In this document: in pieces, positions 25,622-37,500 of the stretch
Position numbering within the stretch: position 1 is the stretch's first letter
Layout of the letters: each line of letters opens with the position of its first letter
Source: Acheta domesticus
Lineage: Eukaryota; Arthropoda; Insecta; Orthoptera; Gryllidae
Direction: 5' to 3'
NCBI GenBank assembly: GCA_031308135.1
Contig: JAHLJT010002771.1
Location: 1 to 64,000 of the forward strand
DNA length: 64,000 nucleotides
The notes under the pieces: generated by a model
Seen by the model: the letters and a program-made list of their open reading frames with translations, nothing else
What the model was told of the DNA's origin: nothing
The model's database searches: none
Program-made: the position numbers and the translations under genes

Positions 25622-26647
25622 CAGGGACCGAAAAGGTATTGAATACCGGTAAAAATACCGGTATTTTTTCATGCCGTATAAAATACCTTTATTCTTTTAT
25701 ACCAGTAAAATACCTTTATAAGACGTCTATACCGGTATGGACGTCCATAAAGGTTATACCGGTATTTTCAATGGAAATATTGTCGCGTTCGCGCTCCCAC
25801 ACGCGCGTTCGCGCTCCCACACGCGCGTTCGCGCTCCCACACGCGCGTTCGCGCCCACACACGCGCGTTCGCGCCCAAACACGCGCGTTCGCGCCCACAC
25901 TCGCGCGTTCGCGCCCCCCACGCGCGCGTTCGCCCCACCACACGAGCGTTCGCGCCACCACGCGCGCGTGCACCGTCACACGCGCGCGCGCCCCCACACG
26001 CGCGTTCGCGTCCCCACGCGCGCGTTCGCCCTCCCCACACGCGCGTTCGCCCACCCAAACGCGCATTCGCGCCACCACGCACGCGTTCGCGCCCCACACG
26101 CGCGCGCGCACCCTCATGCGCGCGCGACCCCACACGCGCGTTCGCGCTCCCACACGCGCGTTCGCGCCCGCACACGCGCGTTCGCGCCCCACACGCGCGC
26201 GCGACCCCACACGAGCGTTCGCGCTTCCACACGCGCGTTCGTGGCCCCATACGCGCGTTCGCGCTTCCACACGCGCGTTCGCGCTCCCACGCGCGCATTC
26301 GCGCCCCCACGTGCGCGTTCGCACCTCCGGTCAGAAACTCTGCGGAGTCTATAATTGTTCCTCTCAGCCATCTCAGCGTAAAAAGTCAATTGTTTCCCTT
26401 CGAAACCTGTATGATTCTACTGAAATACCGGTATTTTCTCATGAAAAATACCGGTAAAATACCTCTATTTAGAGGTAGTTTACCGGTATAGACGTCGAAT
26501 AAAGGTAAAATACCTCTAAAAATACCGGTATTTGACGTCTTATACCGGTATTTTTAAGGTATTTTGAATAAAGGTATAATAGAGGTAAAGGTATTTCTAT
26601 ACTGGTATAAATACCTTTACCGCTATTATTTCGGTATTGGGTCCCTG
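25622..26647. mobile_element. Non-autonomous hAT-like element with minisatellite core
   Basis: Termini are CAGGGACC and GGTCCCTG, and the flanks carry a perfect 8-bp target duplication CCTGGGAG (25614-25621 and 26648-26655), the hAT hallmark. Subterminal zones on both sides contain many copies of ACCGGTA and its palindromes, which may be transposase binding sites. The interior is a 20-bp GC-rich tandem array. There is no transposase; the long open frames inside come from the array. Confidence 0.85.
25784..26328. repeat. 20-bp GC-rich minisatellite, about 27 units
   Basis: The unit is close to CGCGTTCGCGCTCCCACACG, with variants at the CTCCCACA part. It fills the centre of the hAT-like element and is flanked by TACCGGTA-rich subterminal DNA. 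The CGCG-rich units can form alternating purine-pyrimidine DNA. Confidence 0.9.
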
Positions 26648-26734
26648 CCTGGGAGTAAATTAAAAGCTCGCAAGAGCAATAAATCTGCTTGCATCCTCTG
26701 GTCCAGTTTGAGATTAAGAAGGGGGTAAAGGTTA

Positions 26735-26834
<100 letters not shown>

Positions 26835-26934
26835 ATGTGTGGGTGTGTTTAGATGTATATGTACATTTAATGTAAAATTAACTCACTGAAACTTTGTCAT
26901 GTGGTCACTAATAATAGGTTGATGTGCAGTTTGT

Positions 26935-27165
26935 AGTGCGATTTTTCTAACTTTACCTCTCAAGCCCCTGTACCCACGATGGAATATCACACGGCATTTA
27001 GCATATTTCTCGGGCGTGCCGCTAGAGGTCGCATGGTCGCAAGCACTGCTTGATAAGGTCACGTCAGGCGATATCTAGCGGCACGACTGAGAAACACGGG
27101 AAATGCCGTGACATATTCCATCGAGAAGACGGGTCTTCAGAGGCGAAGTTATAAAAATCACAGTA
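26935..27165. repeat. Foldback (large imperfect palindrome) element, copy 1
   Basis: The left half reads GATTTTTCTAA... CGATGGAATATCACACGGCA and the right half is its inverse (TGCCGTGACATATTCCATCG ... TATAAAAATC). An inner inverted pair TGCCGCTAGAGGTCGC / GCGATATCTAGCGGCA flanks a loop near 27045-27070. It shares its central sequence with copy 2 at 27666-27919. Confidence 0.8.
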
Positions 27166-27665
27166 TTGTCGGAACCATCTTTCCAATATGGCTTTTCCAT
27201 CATAACATTACGAGGTACTCCGGTTTACAGACTTTGCTGTGCACACAGATATAAAGTAACTATATATCTGTGGCTGTGCATGTGAAACGTAGCGCTGTGA
27301 GTGGCAGAAACAAGAACAAGAAATCGCCTGCGATTTAGAATCATGCTCCCCTCCTTCCGCCCCTTTCTTAATTCGGACTCGCTAATAACAATTCCTTAAA
27401 TTGTCAAGTTAAAGAAAGAGTATAATCAAGGATTTATCATATTTACAAAAGTAGCAATAAAGAAATGTTTAATAAAAAGCGCTCCCAGCGGTACTCATCG
27501 ATAGTCGATGCATGTAAATGAATGTAAAACATTTATTAATTTATTTTTCAGTAAAGAAATATATATATTCAAATTCATAAATCGTTCTTTAAAATACTGT
27601 ATTTGAATTATCGCTTAACTATAGCCAATGTCGCCATTGGCTGAAACCTTTTCTCCTCTAGAGAG
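27166..27665. other. Spacer between foldback copies, no gene seen
   Basis: AT-rich DNA. No coding exon or known repeat is recognised. Confidence 0.4.
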
Positions 27666-27919
27666 TATACTGCAATTTTTCTAAGAGCGACCCAGGCCAC
27701 TCAAATCCCATCTTCGTGATGGAATATGTCACGACATTTTGCGTCTTTTCTCGGTCTTGCCGCTAGAAGTCGCATGATCGCAAGCACTGCTTCTTACGGT
27801 CGCGATCGTGCGAAATCTAGCGGAATGACTGAGAAAGACGCGAAATGCCATGACATATTTCATCGCGAAGATGGGATTTGAGTGGCCTTGAGGGTCGCTC
27901 TTAGAAAAATCGCAGTATA
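27666..27919. repeat. Foldback element, copy 2, next to the XXYLT1 start
   Basis: A palindrome of about 254 bp. The left arm runs TATACTGCAATTTTTCTAAG through CTCAAATCCCATCTTCG, and the right arm is its inverse ending CTTAGAAAAATCGCAGTATA. The core is about 75-80 percent like copy 1, including CGCAAGCACTGCTT in the loop. It ends 198 bp before the XXYLT1 ATG and so lies in its promoter or 5' UTR. The long inverted arms without coding capacity indicate a foldback-type MITE. Confidence 0.82.
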
Positions 27920-28085
27920 GATACCTGTCGCTTCCCCAACGTGTCTACGCCTTGGTGTTATTGTTTGTTGTTCGGCATAGAGTAGAGAGTGCTCTGAGGT
28001 TGTTCGGTCCAGGAACAAGTTTCTTCCATGGCATTTCATGGTTTGGTGGTGATGAACTGTCACTTTAGTGTAAATTGGTGTAAAT

Positions 28086-28118
28086 ATGCTTGAAATGGCA
28101 AGGATGGGTGATAGGTGA
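28086..28118 (+). promoter_or_regulatory. uORF overlapping the XXYLT1 start
   Basis: A 10-codon upstream frame (MLEMARMGDR) starts at ATG 28086 and its TGA overlaps the XXYLT1 ATG as TGATG at 28116-28120. Such overlap can permit re-initiation, so it might tune translation. Whether this region is in the mature mRNA is inferred. Confidence 0.5.
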
Positions 28119-28552
28119 TGAGGTTTACTCATAAAATTTTGATAAACATTATTGTTATTGTTGTCATTTTGATCGTGTTTTATGCGTATCAAATTAACGA
28201 AAGGCAGACAGCTGTTTCCTTACCAGGAAATTCTGTTTCTGAAAAACAAATAATTATCAATGGGTTATCAAATAAATTGGATTCCAACAAGCAAATTGAA
28301 TCCTCTGTGCAATGGGTGTCACATAAAACGACACATTCTATCAGAAAGCAAGATGAATATAACGTGTGGTGTATCTTCACGAAAGTGGCGAACAATTCTC
28401 CGATGAAACGCAAGTTTCAGACATTCGCTGTGTCTTTAATTAGTCAATCCACAGTGTTCATAAAGTTACATTTGATTGTAGATGACTCGAGTAAGACTCT
28501 TGCACATGAAGTCTTGAGAAATGTCAAAAAGTTAACCAATAAAACATTTGAA
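28118..28552 (+). CDS. XXYLT1: XXYLT1 exon 1
   Basis: 145 codons: basic N-terminus, membrane anchor, variable stem, then the start of the catalytic domain (YNVWCIFTKV, FAVSLISQS, LHLIVDDSS). It ends in phase 0 at GAA before GTAAGA. Confidence 0.93.
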
Positions 28553-31500
28553 GTAAGAATTATAAAGTGCTTTTTTATGCTTACTTTGTATGTGTTCACA
28601 AATATATGCGGCAGAGGCTTAGTAGTTATAAGTTTCATGTTGTTCAGAAATTGTTTTCTGTTTCTATAGGAATTTTACTATGAAGTAAATCACCTTGCAG
28701 AGAAACTTGAAGACATTATTTCTTCCATGCAACCACATTTCAGTTCACAACCTGGCTCATACTATAGCGATGCTTTGTTTTTCCTATCCTTGGGACTTCA
28801 CAGAATTGCTAAGGGTCAGACGAAAGCTATTATGTTTGATGCGGATACAAGAATTTTGACAGATATTGCCATATTATTCCAAGAATTTGAGAAGTATGTT
28901 TCTCTTGCTGGTTTATTGTCAGTAGTAGTAATAATATCTTAGTAGTAAGTAAAATTTTGTTAGTTAGAATGTTCTATTATTGTAAAGAGAACTAACATAT
29001 AATTATAAATGTCATTTCTGAGAAAATTGTCATTATTATATCTATTTTTAGTCATCTTTATTTGGTTTCTCTTGATCCTTGGAACGATTGCTTAAGTGTA
29101 CTCCATATTTTGCTTGCAGGCAGGAAATTTACATTAAATTTCTGCTCACCTAAAACTTGCTGTTACATGTTGAAGTAAATTAATAAATTAATTGTATGAT
29201 AATAAAATGAATATTTTAAAATAGTTAATGCTTAATGGAATATTACTGAATGTGGAGTGTAGTTTTTTGAGCATATTAATACGTTTAAAATCTGTCTTGT
29301 GTAAAGGATTCAGAATTACTGTATAATTTTCTTTCACAAAATGATTTTTACTTTCCTACTTCTATTGTCTCTCTTTACTCCTGTTTATATTACGTTAGCT
29401 TGCCTATTAGTGCTATTTCTGCTTTTGACTTATGCCTTCAAAATTTTAATTATAAAGGTGTATGAAAAAACTGTTGATAATAGTTAATTATCATGAACTC
29501 TAATTTTTATTACAGGTTCAGTTCAACCACTTTGTTTGGCCTTGCTCCTGAGCTGTCTCCTGTGTATCGTCATATACTTTATACCTATAGATCAAAGTAC
29601 AAAAACACCACCTTCGGAGACCCAGTTGACAAAGGAGGCTTCCCTGGTGTTAATAGTGGAGTTATTATGTTCCAGTTTGATAATATTAGGAAGTCAGAAG
29701 AATATAGTGATTTGTTGAAACCAGAATCTGTTCGTAGTCTCAGCTCAAAGTATGATTTTAAGGTATTGTATATATTCTGACTTCCCAGAATATTCTATAT
29801 TTATTTCATCTGTAGTTACAAGTATTAGTAATATTACAGTCATTCATATACAAGTGATTATAATTTGAATATAAGTTGATAGAATATGGAAAATGTGCTT
29901 ATGTGAAACTGTTTCGTAGAAAATTTAGAACTAACTTTGAATAAAATTAGTAATCAGTCTTTTGAATTCATTGCAGAGATTTCAACAATGGTTTTCTGAG
30001 CAAATCTCACAAAAAAGAGCAATTTCCCAATTTAATTCATTATTTTAATATAGCTGTTTGTGGGAATGTACAAACAAGTCATTCCACATCAAATCGCATT
30101 CGCAAAATATCACTATTTTTTAGCAACTTTAAAATTTTTATGAAGTCTGGTGTTGAAAATAGGTGACACTTTTTTCCCACAAATCCCTCTTCTTTCAGAA
30201 ATATAACCAATTATTTTTCTTCAAAGAATCCTGCGTGCATTAATGTTTTAAAAAAAATTTTACACAAATACTATTTCCTTCACTAAAATAAAATTACACC
30301 TAAAACAAACTTTGATGTGACGTAAATGTAATTTTTGCAAACATATTTCTTAAATATTTAAAATATATCTTAATTTTTCAAGTGCAAATTTTCACATTAG
30401 GCCAACACTTAAATTCATTTGGTAAAATATTCTTGTATTTGCCAAATTTCAAAGTGGGGCCCAAATAAATAACATTAAAAAAAATAGTTTATTCACTGGG
30501 GCATGTAGGCAGCCCGCTACCTGCTATACTGGCTGCTTGAACTACAGGGTGTCAATGACATGGTGCGTCTATTTATAAAGCAACCGTTAGACTTCTGTAG
30601 AATTGCAGAAGCAGACGTATGGTGTCAAATGAAAGTATTCTGACGAAATGAGACTTTTATGTTTATTTGTTAATAACTGACACTGCTAGGGTCTGCCTGA
30701 AACAGAACAGCCTTATTTCTCAGATATACCGAGTCAGTTGTGTGTAAACAGGGGAATTTGGGAAACATGTGGAAACAAGCCAAAACACGTCTGTTAGTCA
30801 AGTGATGCAAATTAGAGAAGTAGGTAGTGCTATTCCTTCTTGTAATATTTTACAAGATACGATACAATTGTACTAGTTTATAATAGATTTAATCACAATT
30901 AACTGATGTATAAAGAAAACTTGTTATTTGACCAGTAAAAATCCTTACTTGTATTAAAACATTAGGAAATCTTTCTCATGCAATGTTACAAACATTTCTG
31001 GAAGTAAATAATAATAATAATAATTATTATTATTATTATAATCAATATTATAATAAAAGATCTCTCAAAGTGTAAATGTAAGTATACACTTTATAGGGAT
31101 TGACACTGAACACTTCTGTGAATACATGAAAAATGCAATATCTGAATGAAAAATACATAATATTTCTTAATTTTTTATTTCACTTTGACATTGCTGTCAA
31201 AGCCGTCAATGTCATCCTCGATAACAGAGGGGCTGGAGAGCGTGTGGTAAAAAGATAATGTATAATTTGGTATCAGGTTTATTACAGAACGGATATTGTT
31301 TAGCTTGTCTTCAGAAATAAAATTCCCATTTAAAGCAGCGTCAAGAGGGCATGAAAATTAGTTGTTTGGCATTTGCAGAATCTTCTCGGCTGTCCCACGA
31401 TGACTTCTTTCTTCACTTAATAAATCTCCATTTGTCATATATCCAACTGTACCGTTCATTACATTATAATATTAATCATGTTAACGACCCTGTGCCTGCG

Positions 31501-34500
31501 TCACTGATGGACGTCTACACACATACTGTTCCACAATGAACAAATTCCCAGTCTATTTCTTAAACAGTGTCTTATCCTGTTCTAATGTTGCGATTATAAA
31601 TTTTAAATTAATACCACCCACAGCTAAGTCTTTTGGTCTACTCGCTGCTGTGTTGTGAGCAAGAGTCAATGTTCCCCGTCATCTTCAAACTACAAGAAAC
31701 CTATTATATCTCTCTATTGTTTCCAACAAAAGAATGTTCCTCCACCTCGATAATTGATTTCCATGTGTATCTTTTTCATTACTAAAATGGACCCTAATGA
31801 CGACTGTTTACTCTGCTCCTATAGCAACTGCCGCTATTGTCTCTTGTCTCAGCTATACTCTACTTTTGAAATATGACATTTCCCCATAATGTTAATGGTT
31901 CCCACTTTGGTATATCACAGTACAAAGAGAAAATTGTAATGCTGAGAGGAAAAAATAAATTTTTCCTCAGTAAATCTTGTATAGTGGAGTCCTAATACCG
32001 AAATGTGCATAATAATTATTTTTCCTATTCAAAGTAAATTTCTTCCACTAACCTCGTAGATAGTCAGAAACCAAGTTTTGGGGATCCATGATACTGAAAA
32101 ATTGTTTACAGCAAAACTTGTGTCTCTTTTCTGCGATTTGCTCTCCCTGTTTTTCCTGATTGCCAGCCAATGCAGTATCTAAACCGTCCAAGTGATTTTC
32201 TCAAAATTGATATTCCCCTTTTGTCTGACAAATTTGAGGCAGATACTATGATTTTTCTGGTTGCTTTACATGAAGCTTTACTAACATTTTCCAACTTTTC
32301 TCAGAAATGGCTCTAAATTTTCCCCCTCGGATAGAGGAAAAGACAAATAATGGTGCAGGTTGCATTTTTGTTGAACTCTGTAAATTTTCAAAACTTGCAA
32401 AAGTTCAAAATGTTTTGGTGGCTTCCTACAACAACAACTACTACAATATTGAGGATAGAGATTTTATTAAACAGTATTGCCTGCCACTCTCAATAATTAT
32501 TTAGTTACTATATGATACTAAATAATATATACTAAATATTACTAAATAATATAAATAGTTCTTGGGCCATTCATCAGACAAATAGATTCAGAACTCAGAT
32601 ATTGTAGCTAAAAGTCATTTATTATGGATTCGAAAATGCGACATTTCAAGTACAAATTTTCCTCATCATCTGGCTGAAACAATTCATTTTTCTTCATATT
32701 GTACATTCTTTATAATAACAAAAAACGCATTATGCGGTACCCAACAAAAAACTCACCTTATTGTTCCTTAATAAAATCTGTTCTTTAAAGATAGCTCTTC
32801 AAATAAGGCCAGGTACAATTTCTCAAAAATGTGAGTAATTTTGCAATAAGATGTTAAAAATTTATTTTCTTGAAAATGTCTCCAAATCTTCAATCTTTTC
32901 TCAAACAGTTATAAAAATTATATGGTTACAGTATGGAGAGTATGGTTATAAAAATAGTGCAGTTCCCATTTTCAATGAACTCCATACTTTAGGAAATTAC
33001 AAAAAAAATTAATATTGAAAACTATAATATTGTTGAAGTCAGGCGCGGATCCAAGGGGGGGTCACGGGGGTCATGACCCCCCCAAATGATGAACTGTCAC
33101 AATTTTGTGAGAAACTCTAAGATACCTAAAAAAATCTCTGAGAAACTGATAACAGTTCCAGTGTCCTTTCAGAATCGCGATTGTCCGAGACATTTTTTGA
33201 GACATTTTCAGACAATTCTAGAAATTTCTAAAAATTTAGCAGTGCTGAAACTAATGAATTTAAATAGAAATTGGAATTTAATTTGTATAAAAACATACGT
33301 GTATTCAAGATCACTTTAAAAATATTTTTAGTACAAAGAAATATATCTACACAAGTAACACATGTTAAGTCGGAATCAAATACGCTGCGCGTTACTAGTG
33401 TTGCCAACTTCATGTGAATATTTGTCACTAATTGAACGAGAGAATTTGGGGCAAAATGGACGTCAGCAGATGGTCTCATCTTAAAAGTCTCACGTTGTTC
33501 GAAGAGAATAGAACTAGCTAAACTTAGTAATAATAATGGTCTGTGTGTAAAATTTTCAATAATCTTGCTTTCTGGTGTTTGTTATAATTCAGTTTCGGTG
33601 ATACAATACAATTCAGTATCGGAACTCTTATGGAACTCAATGTTTATTTAACCTAAAAATGCTTAATGTAATCAGTACAGCGAACCTAATTTAATCATTG
33701 AAGTTTGATGCCGGTTCTAGTTTTGTGAGAACGTAAGAAGCCGCTTTCAGCACAAGTTAAGGCAATCAACAGGGGTTAGTGGTAAATATTTGTTGAAATA
33801 TTTATTTATTTATTTACATCAAAAACAGTTAAAAAACTGTTGTGACGAGCTATGGGGAGAAGTGAATTTTGTGCACGTTTCATAATTCTGTGATCTCTAT
33901 CCTATACCATATTCTAGTCGAATTTTGAATACAGAAAAGAGAGGATTTTTTCGAGTTTTGTTGACAAAATATTCGCTCCTATATAATAAAATATATTTTC
34001 AAAGGTAAATTAGCTATAAATTCCTACCCTGAACCCTCATGTTCTTCATGAAAGAATAATACTTTTGCTGCGATAATATGGAAAACGATAATTTGAATAA
34101 CAATATTTCCCATTGAAATTCAGAAGACGTGCACAAAGAATGAAGTTACATTGATGTCCACAAGGAAAACAAGGGACCATCTCAGCATTTGCTCAAGGAT
34201 CAGGGAAACTGGACGGAAAACCTGATCGAGATGGGGGCCATCAACCCAGAAACTGTGGTACAAGCGAATTTTAGTTTGGCTGATGAGCGAGGATGGTGTC
34301 TGACGCCTAAAATACAGTGGCGAAGCTAGAGTCATGCAGTTGGGTATTCTGAAAATCTAATATTAAATTTTTTGTAAATTAGCTCCATTCACTGTTTTTT
34401 TATTCAACAAAACGTCGATAATTTGTTCTTTAAAGCTTTCGTTTCTGCACCGTTAATTTCCCATGGAATTCTCACGAATGTCTTAACTCTTTAATGTAAT

Positions 34501-37500
34501 CATATTCCCTTCACATAATGCTGTACTATATAAAGGAACAGTTGGACTGAGTTGTATCAACCGAACTGTCCCTTGATATTTTCTAGATCAATTTGTGTAA
34601 CAAATACTACTACAAATACAAAACAACTGCAGGCATGTATTTTGCATTAAGAATGTATACATTTGTCAGTTCGAGGCTGCCCACTGTCAAGGAATGGATA
34701 TTGTTTTATTTGGAAAAAACGTTTCTGAACGAAAGGACGCTTTGTGAGTGAAAAAGTAATTTTATTGAATTTCTTGACAAAAAACAAAGTTTTCGAAATC
34801 TTGAGACCTGTAGTTCATCTGAGTCACTACTGTATCAACAATTTTAAAATAAATCTCACCCTGAAAGTTCATTCATACTCGTGTCTACGTTGATGCAGAT
34901 TTCAATAGTCTCTTAATACATAACACGGTATATTACTACGTATTGCTACTATTTCTATCTCTACGACGTATTACTGCAACACTATATCTTTAGCTTCATT
35001 AATTGTTTCGTAAAGAAAACACCAACCAAAATCACACAAACAACTCTACTTTCCCACAATGTCAGGTGATGAGGTGAATTTGCCTGGTCGAGACATGGGC
35101 GCGCATCGCCGTAGAAGTTCGTGTCTACCGAGAGCCTTGGCTCCAGCTGGGATCTCTGCCTAGTGAATGCAAGTGAAAGGAAGATAGCGCATGCTCTCTT
35201 GTGCGCATGCGCGGCAGAGCCAGCCGGTGTCTATCCACTGGCCTCGCTCAGCTGCCGGCCCCAAAGAGGCTGCAGCCCTGATAATTCCCTTGCGCATAAA
35301 ACGATGAAAAAAAGGTCGAACACATTTCATTTTTTTCAAGATTAAGTAACAAAAATATTGAAAAATGGCACACAACGGCAGATTTTATTGAAAAATAATT
35401 TGGGTATTATAAGGCTCTCAGATTACCCTTCAGCTTCGCCACTGCTGAAAGACCTTATTGGAATATTTTGCTGTCGCTGAGCCCGAATCCGGTTAGAGAA
35501 TTTTTAGTTCGGCTGATGAGCGAGGATAGAGTCTGACGCCTAAAATATCTTATTTGAATGTTTTGCTGTCGTTGATTCCGAATCCTGTATCAAAAGAATC
35601 TCTTGACAGCTCTCATTCTTGATGAACAGTATTGCAATGATGTTACTTTATTTGGGTTTTAATTACACACAGCACTTTGACAATGCAAAAGGAATCGTCA
35701 GTTATTTGCAATATATTAAATGTTACATTAAATTAAATTATTAGATGTTTGCATGTCTCGGTTGATAATTTTATAAATTTTAATATTTTTAAAATAAATG
35801 TACCGAATAAAATTGACATATTTTTGTAGGCAGAATTCGAAACTGCAACAAAAATTGGGGGTTACCATTTAAAATTCCAAAGTTTCACCTGCCTCACCTC
35901 CAAGGGATAGGATGAGGATCGTAACAATAGTAAACCTGATTGATATGGTGATTATGGGAATATCGAAAATTTCTTATATATTATAGTACAATAAAGTCAT
36001 TCTGATGTACGAAGGGTGTTTTTCTTTCAACCTCCGATAGCTCATAAAAACGATACAAATGTATATAACAAAATGAATTTATTACCAAATGTTATGTACA
36101 AATATGCTTACTTTTCGACATAGTCACTGTGAAGATTCAGGCATTTGTCAAATCTATGGACGAGCTTTCCAATCCCCTCTGCGTAGAACGTTACCGCCAG
36201 TGAGTTGAGATGGTCCTTGACAGTGTTTTGAAGTTCCTCTGTATTCTGGAAGCTCTGCCCTCCTAGCCACTTTTTCAGTTCAGGAAAGAGATGGAAATCG
36301 CTTGGTGCTAAATCGGGGCTATATGCCGGATGATCAAAAACTTCCCATCGAAATTGCTCAAGAAGTCGTTGGGTTACAGCAGCACTGTGAGTGCGAGCAT
36401 TGTCATGAATCAGAAGAACTCCAGAAGTCAGCATGCCTCGTCTTTTTTTTTGAATGGCTCTCCGTAATCGTTGTAAAGTCTGACAATAAACAGTTGCATT
36501 GATTGTGGACCCCGGTTCCATGAATTCAATAAGCAACACTCCCTTTTGGTCCCAAAACACTGTAGCCATAACTTTCTGTTTGATGAATGTTTGAACTTTT
36601 TCGGTTTGTTTGGTGAGTGTGAGTGCATCCATTGTTGTGACTGTTGTTTTGTTTCTGGAGTGCAATACTGAATCCAGGTCTCATCTCCAGTCACAATAGA
36701 TTTCAAAAAAATCTTCACCTTCAACCTCATAACGGGTGAGAGACGTCAGCGCTGATCTCATTCGGCGGACTTTGTGATCATTAGACAACACATTTGGAAC
36801 CCATCGAGCGAACAGTCTTTTGTACTCTAGGTGTTCTGTGACGATTGTGTACACAGATAATCTTGAAACTTCAGGAAATTCTACGCTCAACTCACTGATG
36901 GTAAATCTCCATTTTTCGCGAACCATTTTGTCAATTCGTTGAACAATGTCTTCTGATGCGACAGACTTGCGTCATTGTCCCCCTTCATCGTGAACATCGG
37001 CTCGGCCTTCTTTAAACTTCCTGTACCATTCACGTACAACACCATTCGCCATAAAGTTATCACCTTATACTCGGCTCATCCTTCGATGAATTTCAGCTGC
37101 ACTATTCACTTCTGCTTAAAGAAATCGAATTACACTGCGCAATTCGCACTTGGCGGGAGCATCAATTGTAGCAGCCATGTTTGTGTGTCTGCAGCTCAGC
37201 TAAAAATGGCGTAATGGCGATGCTAGTGACAGAAATTATAGAGGGGGAAATGCGCTGTCACCTTCTGCACATCCCCACCTCCCACCATTCACATGATAGT
37301 TTTTATGAGCTATCGGAGGTTGAAAAAAAAAACACCCCTCGTACGTATAACATACTTCAAATTTATATTAGTACCTTCCTATACCCTCCCCCTTTCCGAA
37401 ATAAATACACTTAAGTCTTAACGTGACCCCTCCCAAAAGAGAAGTCTGGATCCGCGCCTGGTTGAAATATTATTTTTTATAATGAAATATGTTATCCAAA

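Larger units (their letters stand above)
33040..37460. mobile_element. hAT-like element inside XXYLT1 intron 3
   Basis: The left end is CAGGCGCGGATCCA and the right end is TGGATCCGCGCCTG. The flanking octamers GTTGAAGT (33032-33039) and GTTGAAAT (37461-37468) match at 7 of 8 positions. Next to the left end is the self-complementary GGGGGTCATGACCCCC. No transposase of its own is seen. The 4.4-kb length is largely later insertions: a LINE 3' tail, a LINE 3' UTR fragment, another hAT-like element and a mariner. Confidence 0.8.

Noticed and set aside
25784..26328. Possible CRISPR array
   Set aside because: Units are contiguous with no unique spacers and the DNA is eukaryotic; it is a tandem minisatellite.
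25639..26457. Long Arg/Ala/His/Thr-rich open frames on both strands (up to 272 residues)
   Set aside because: They are translations of the 20-bp minisatellite; all frames stay open because the unit lacks stops. No start context, domain or conservation signal.
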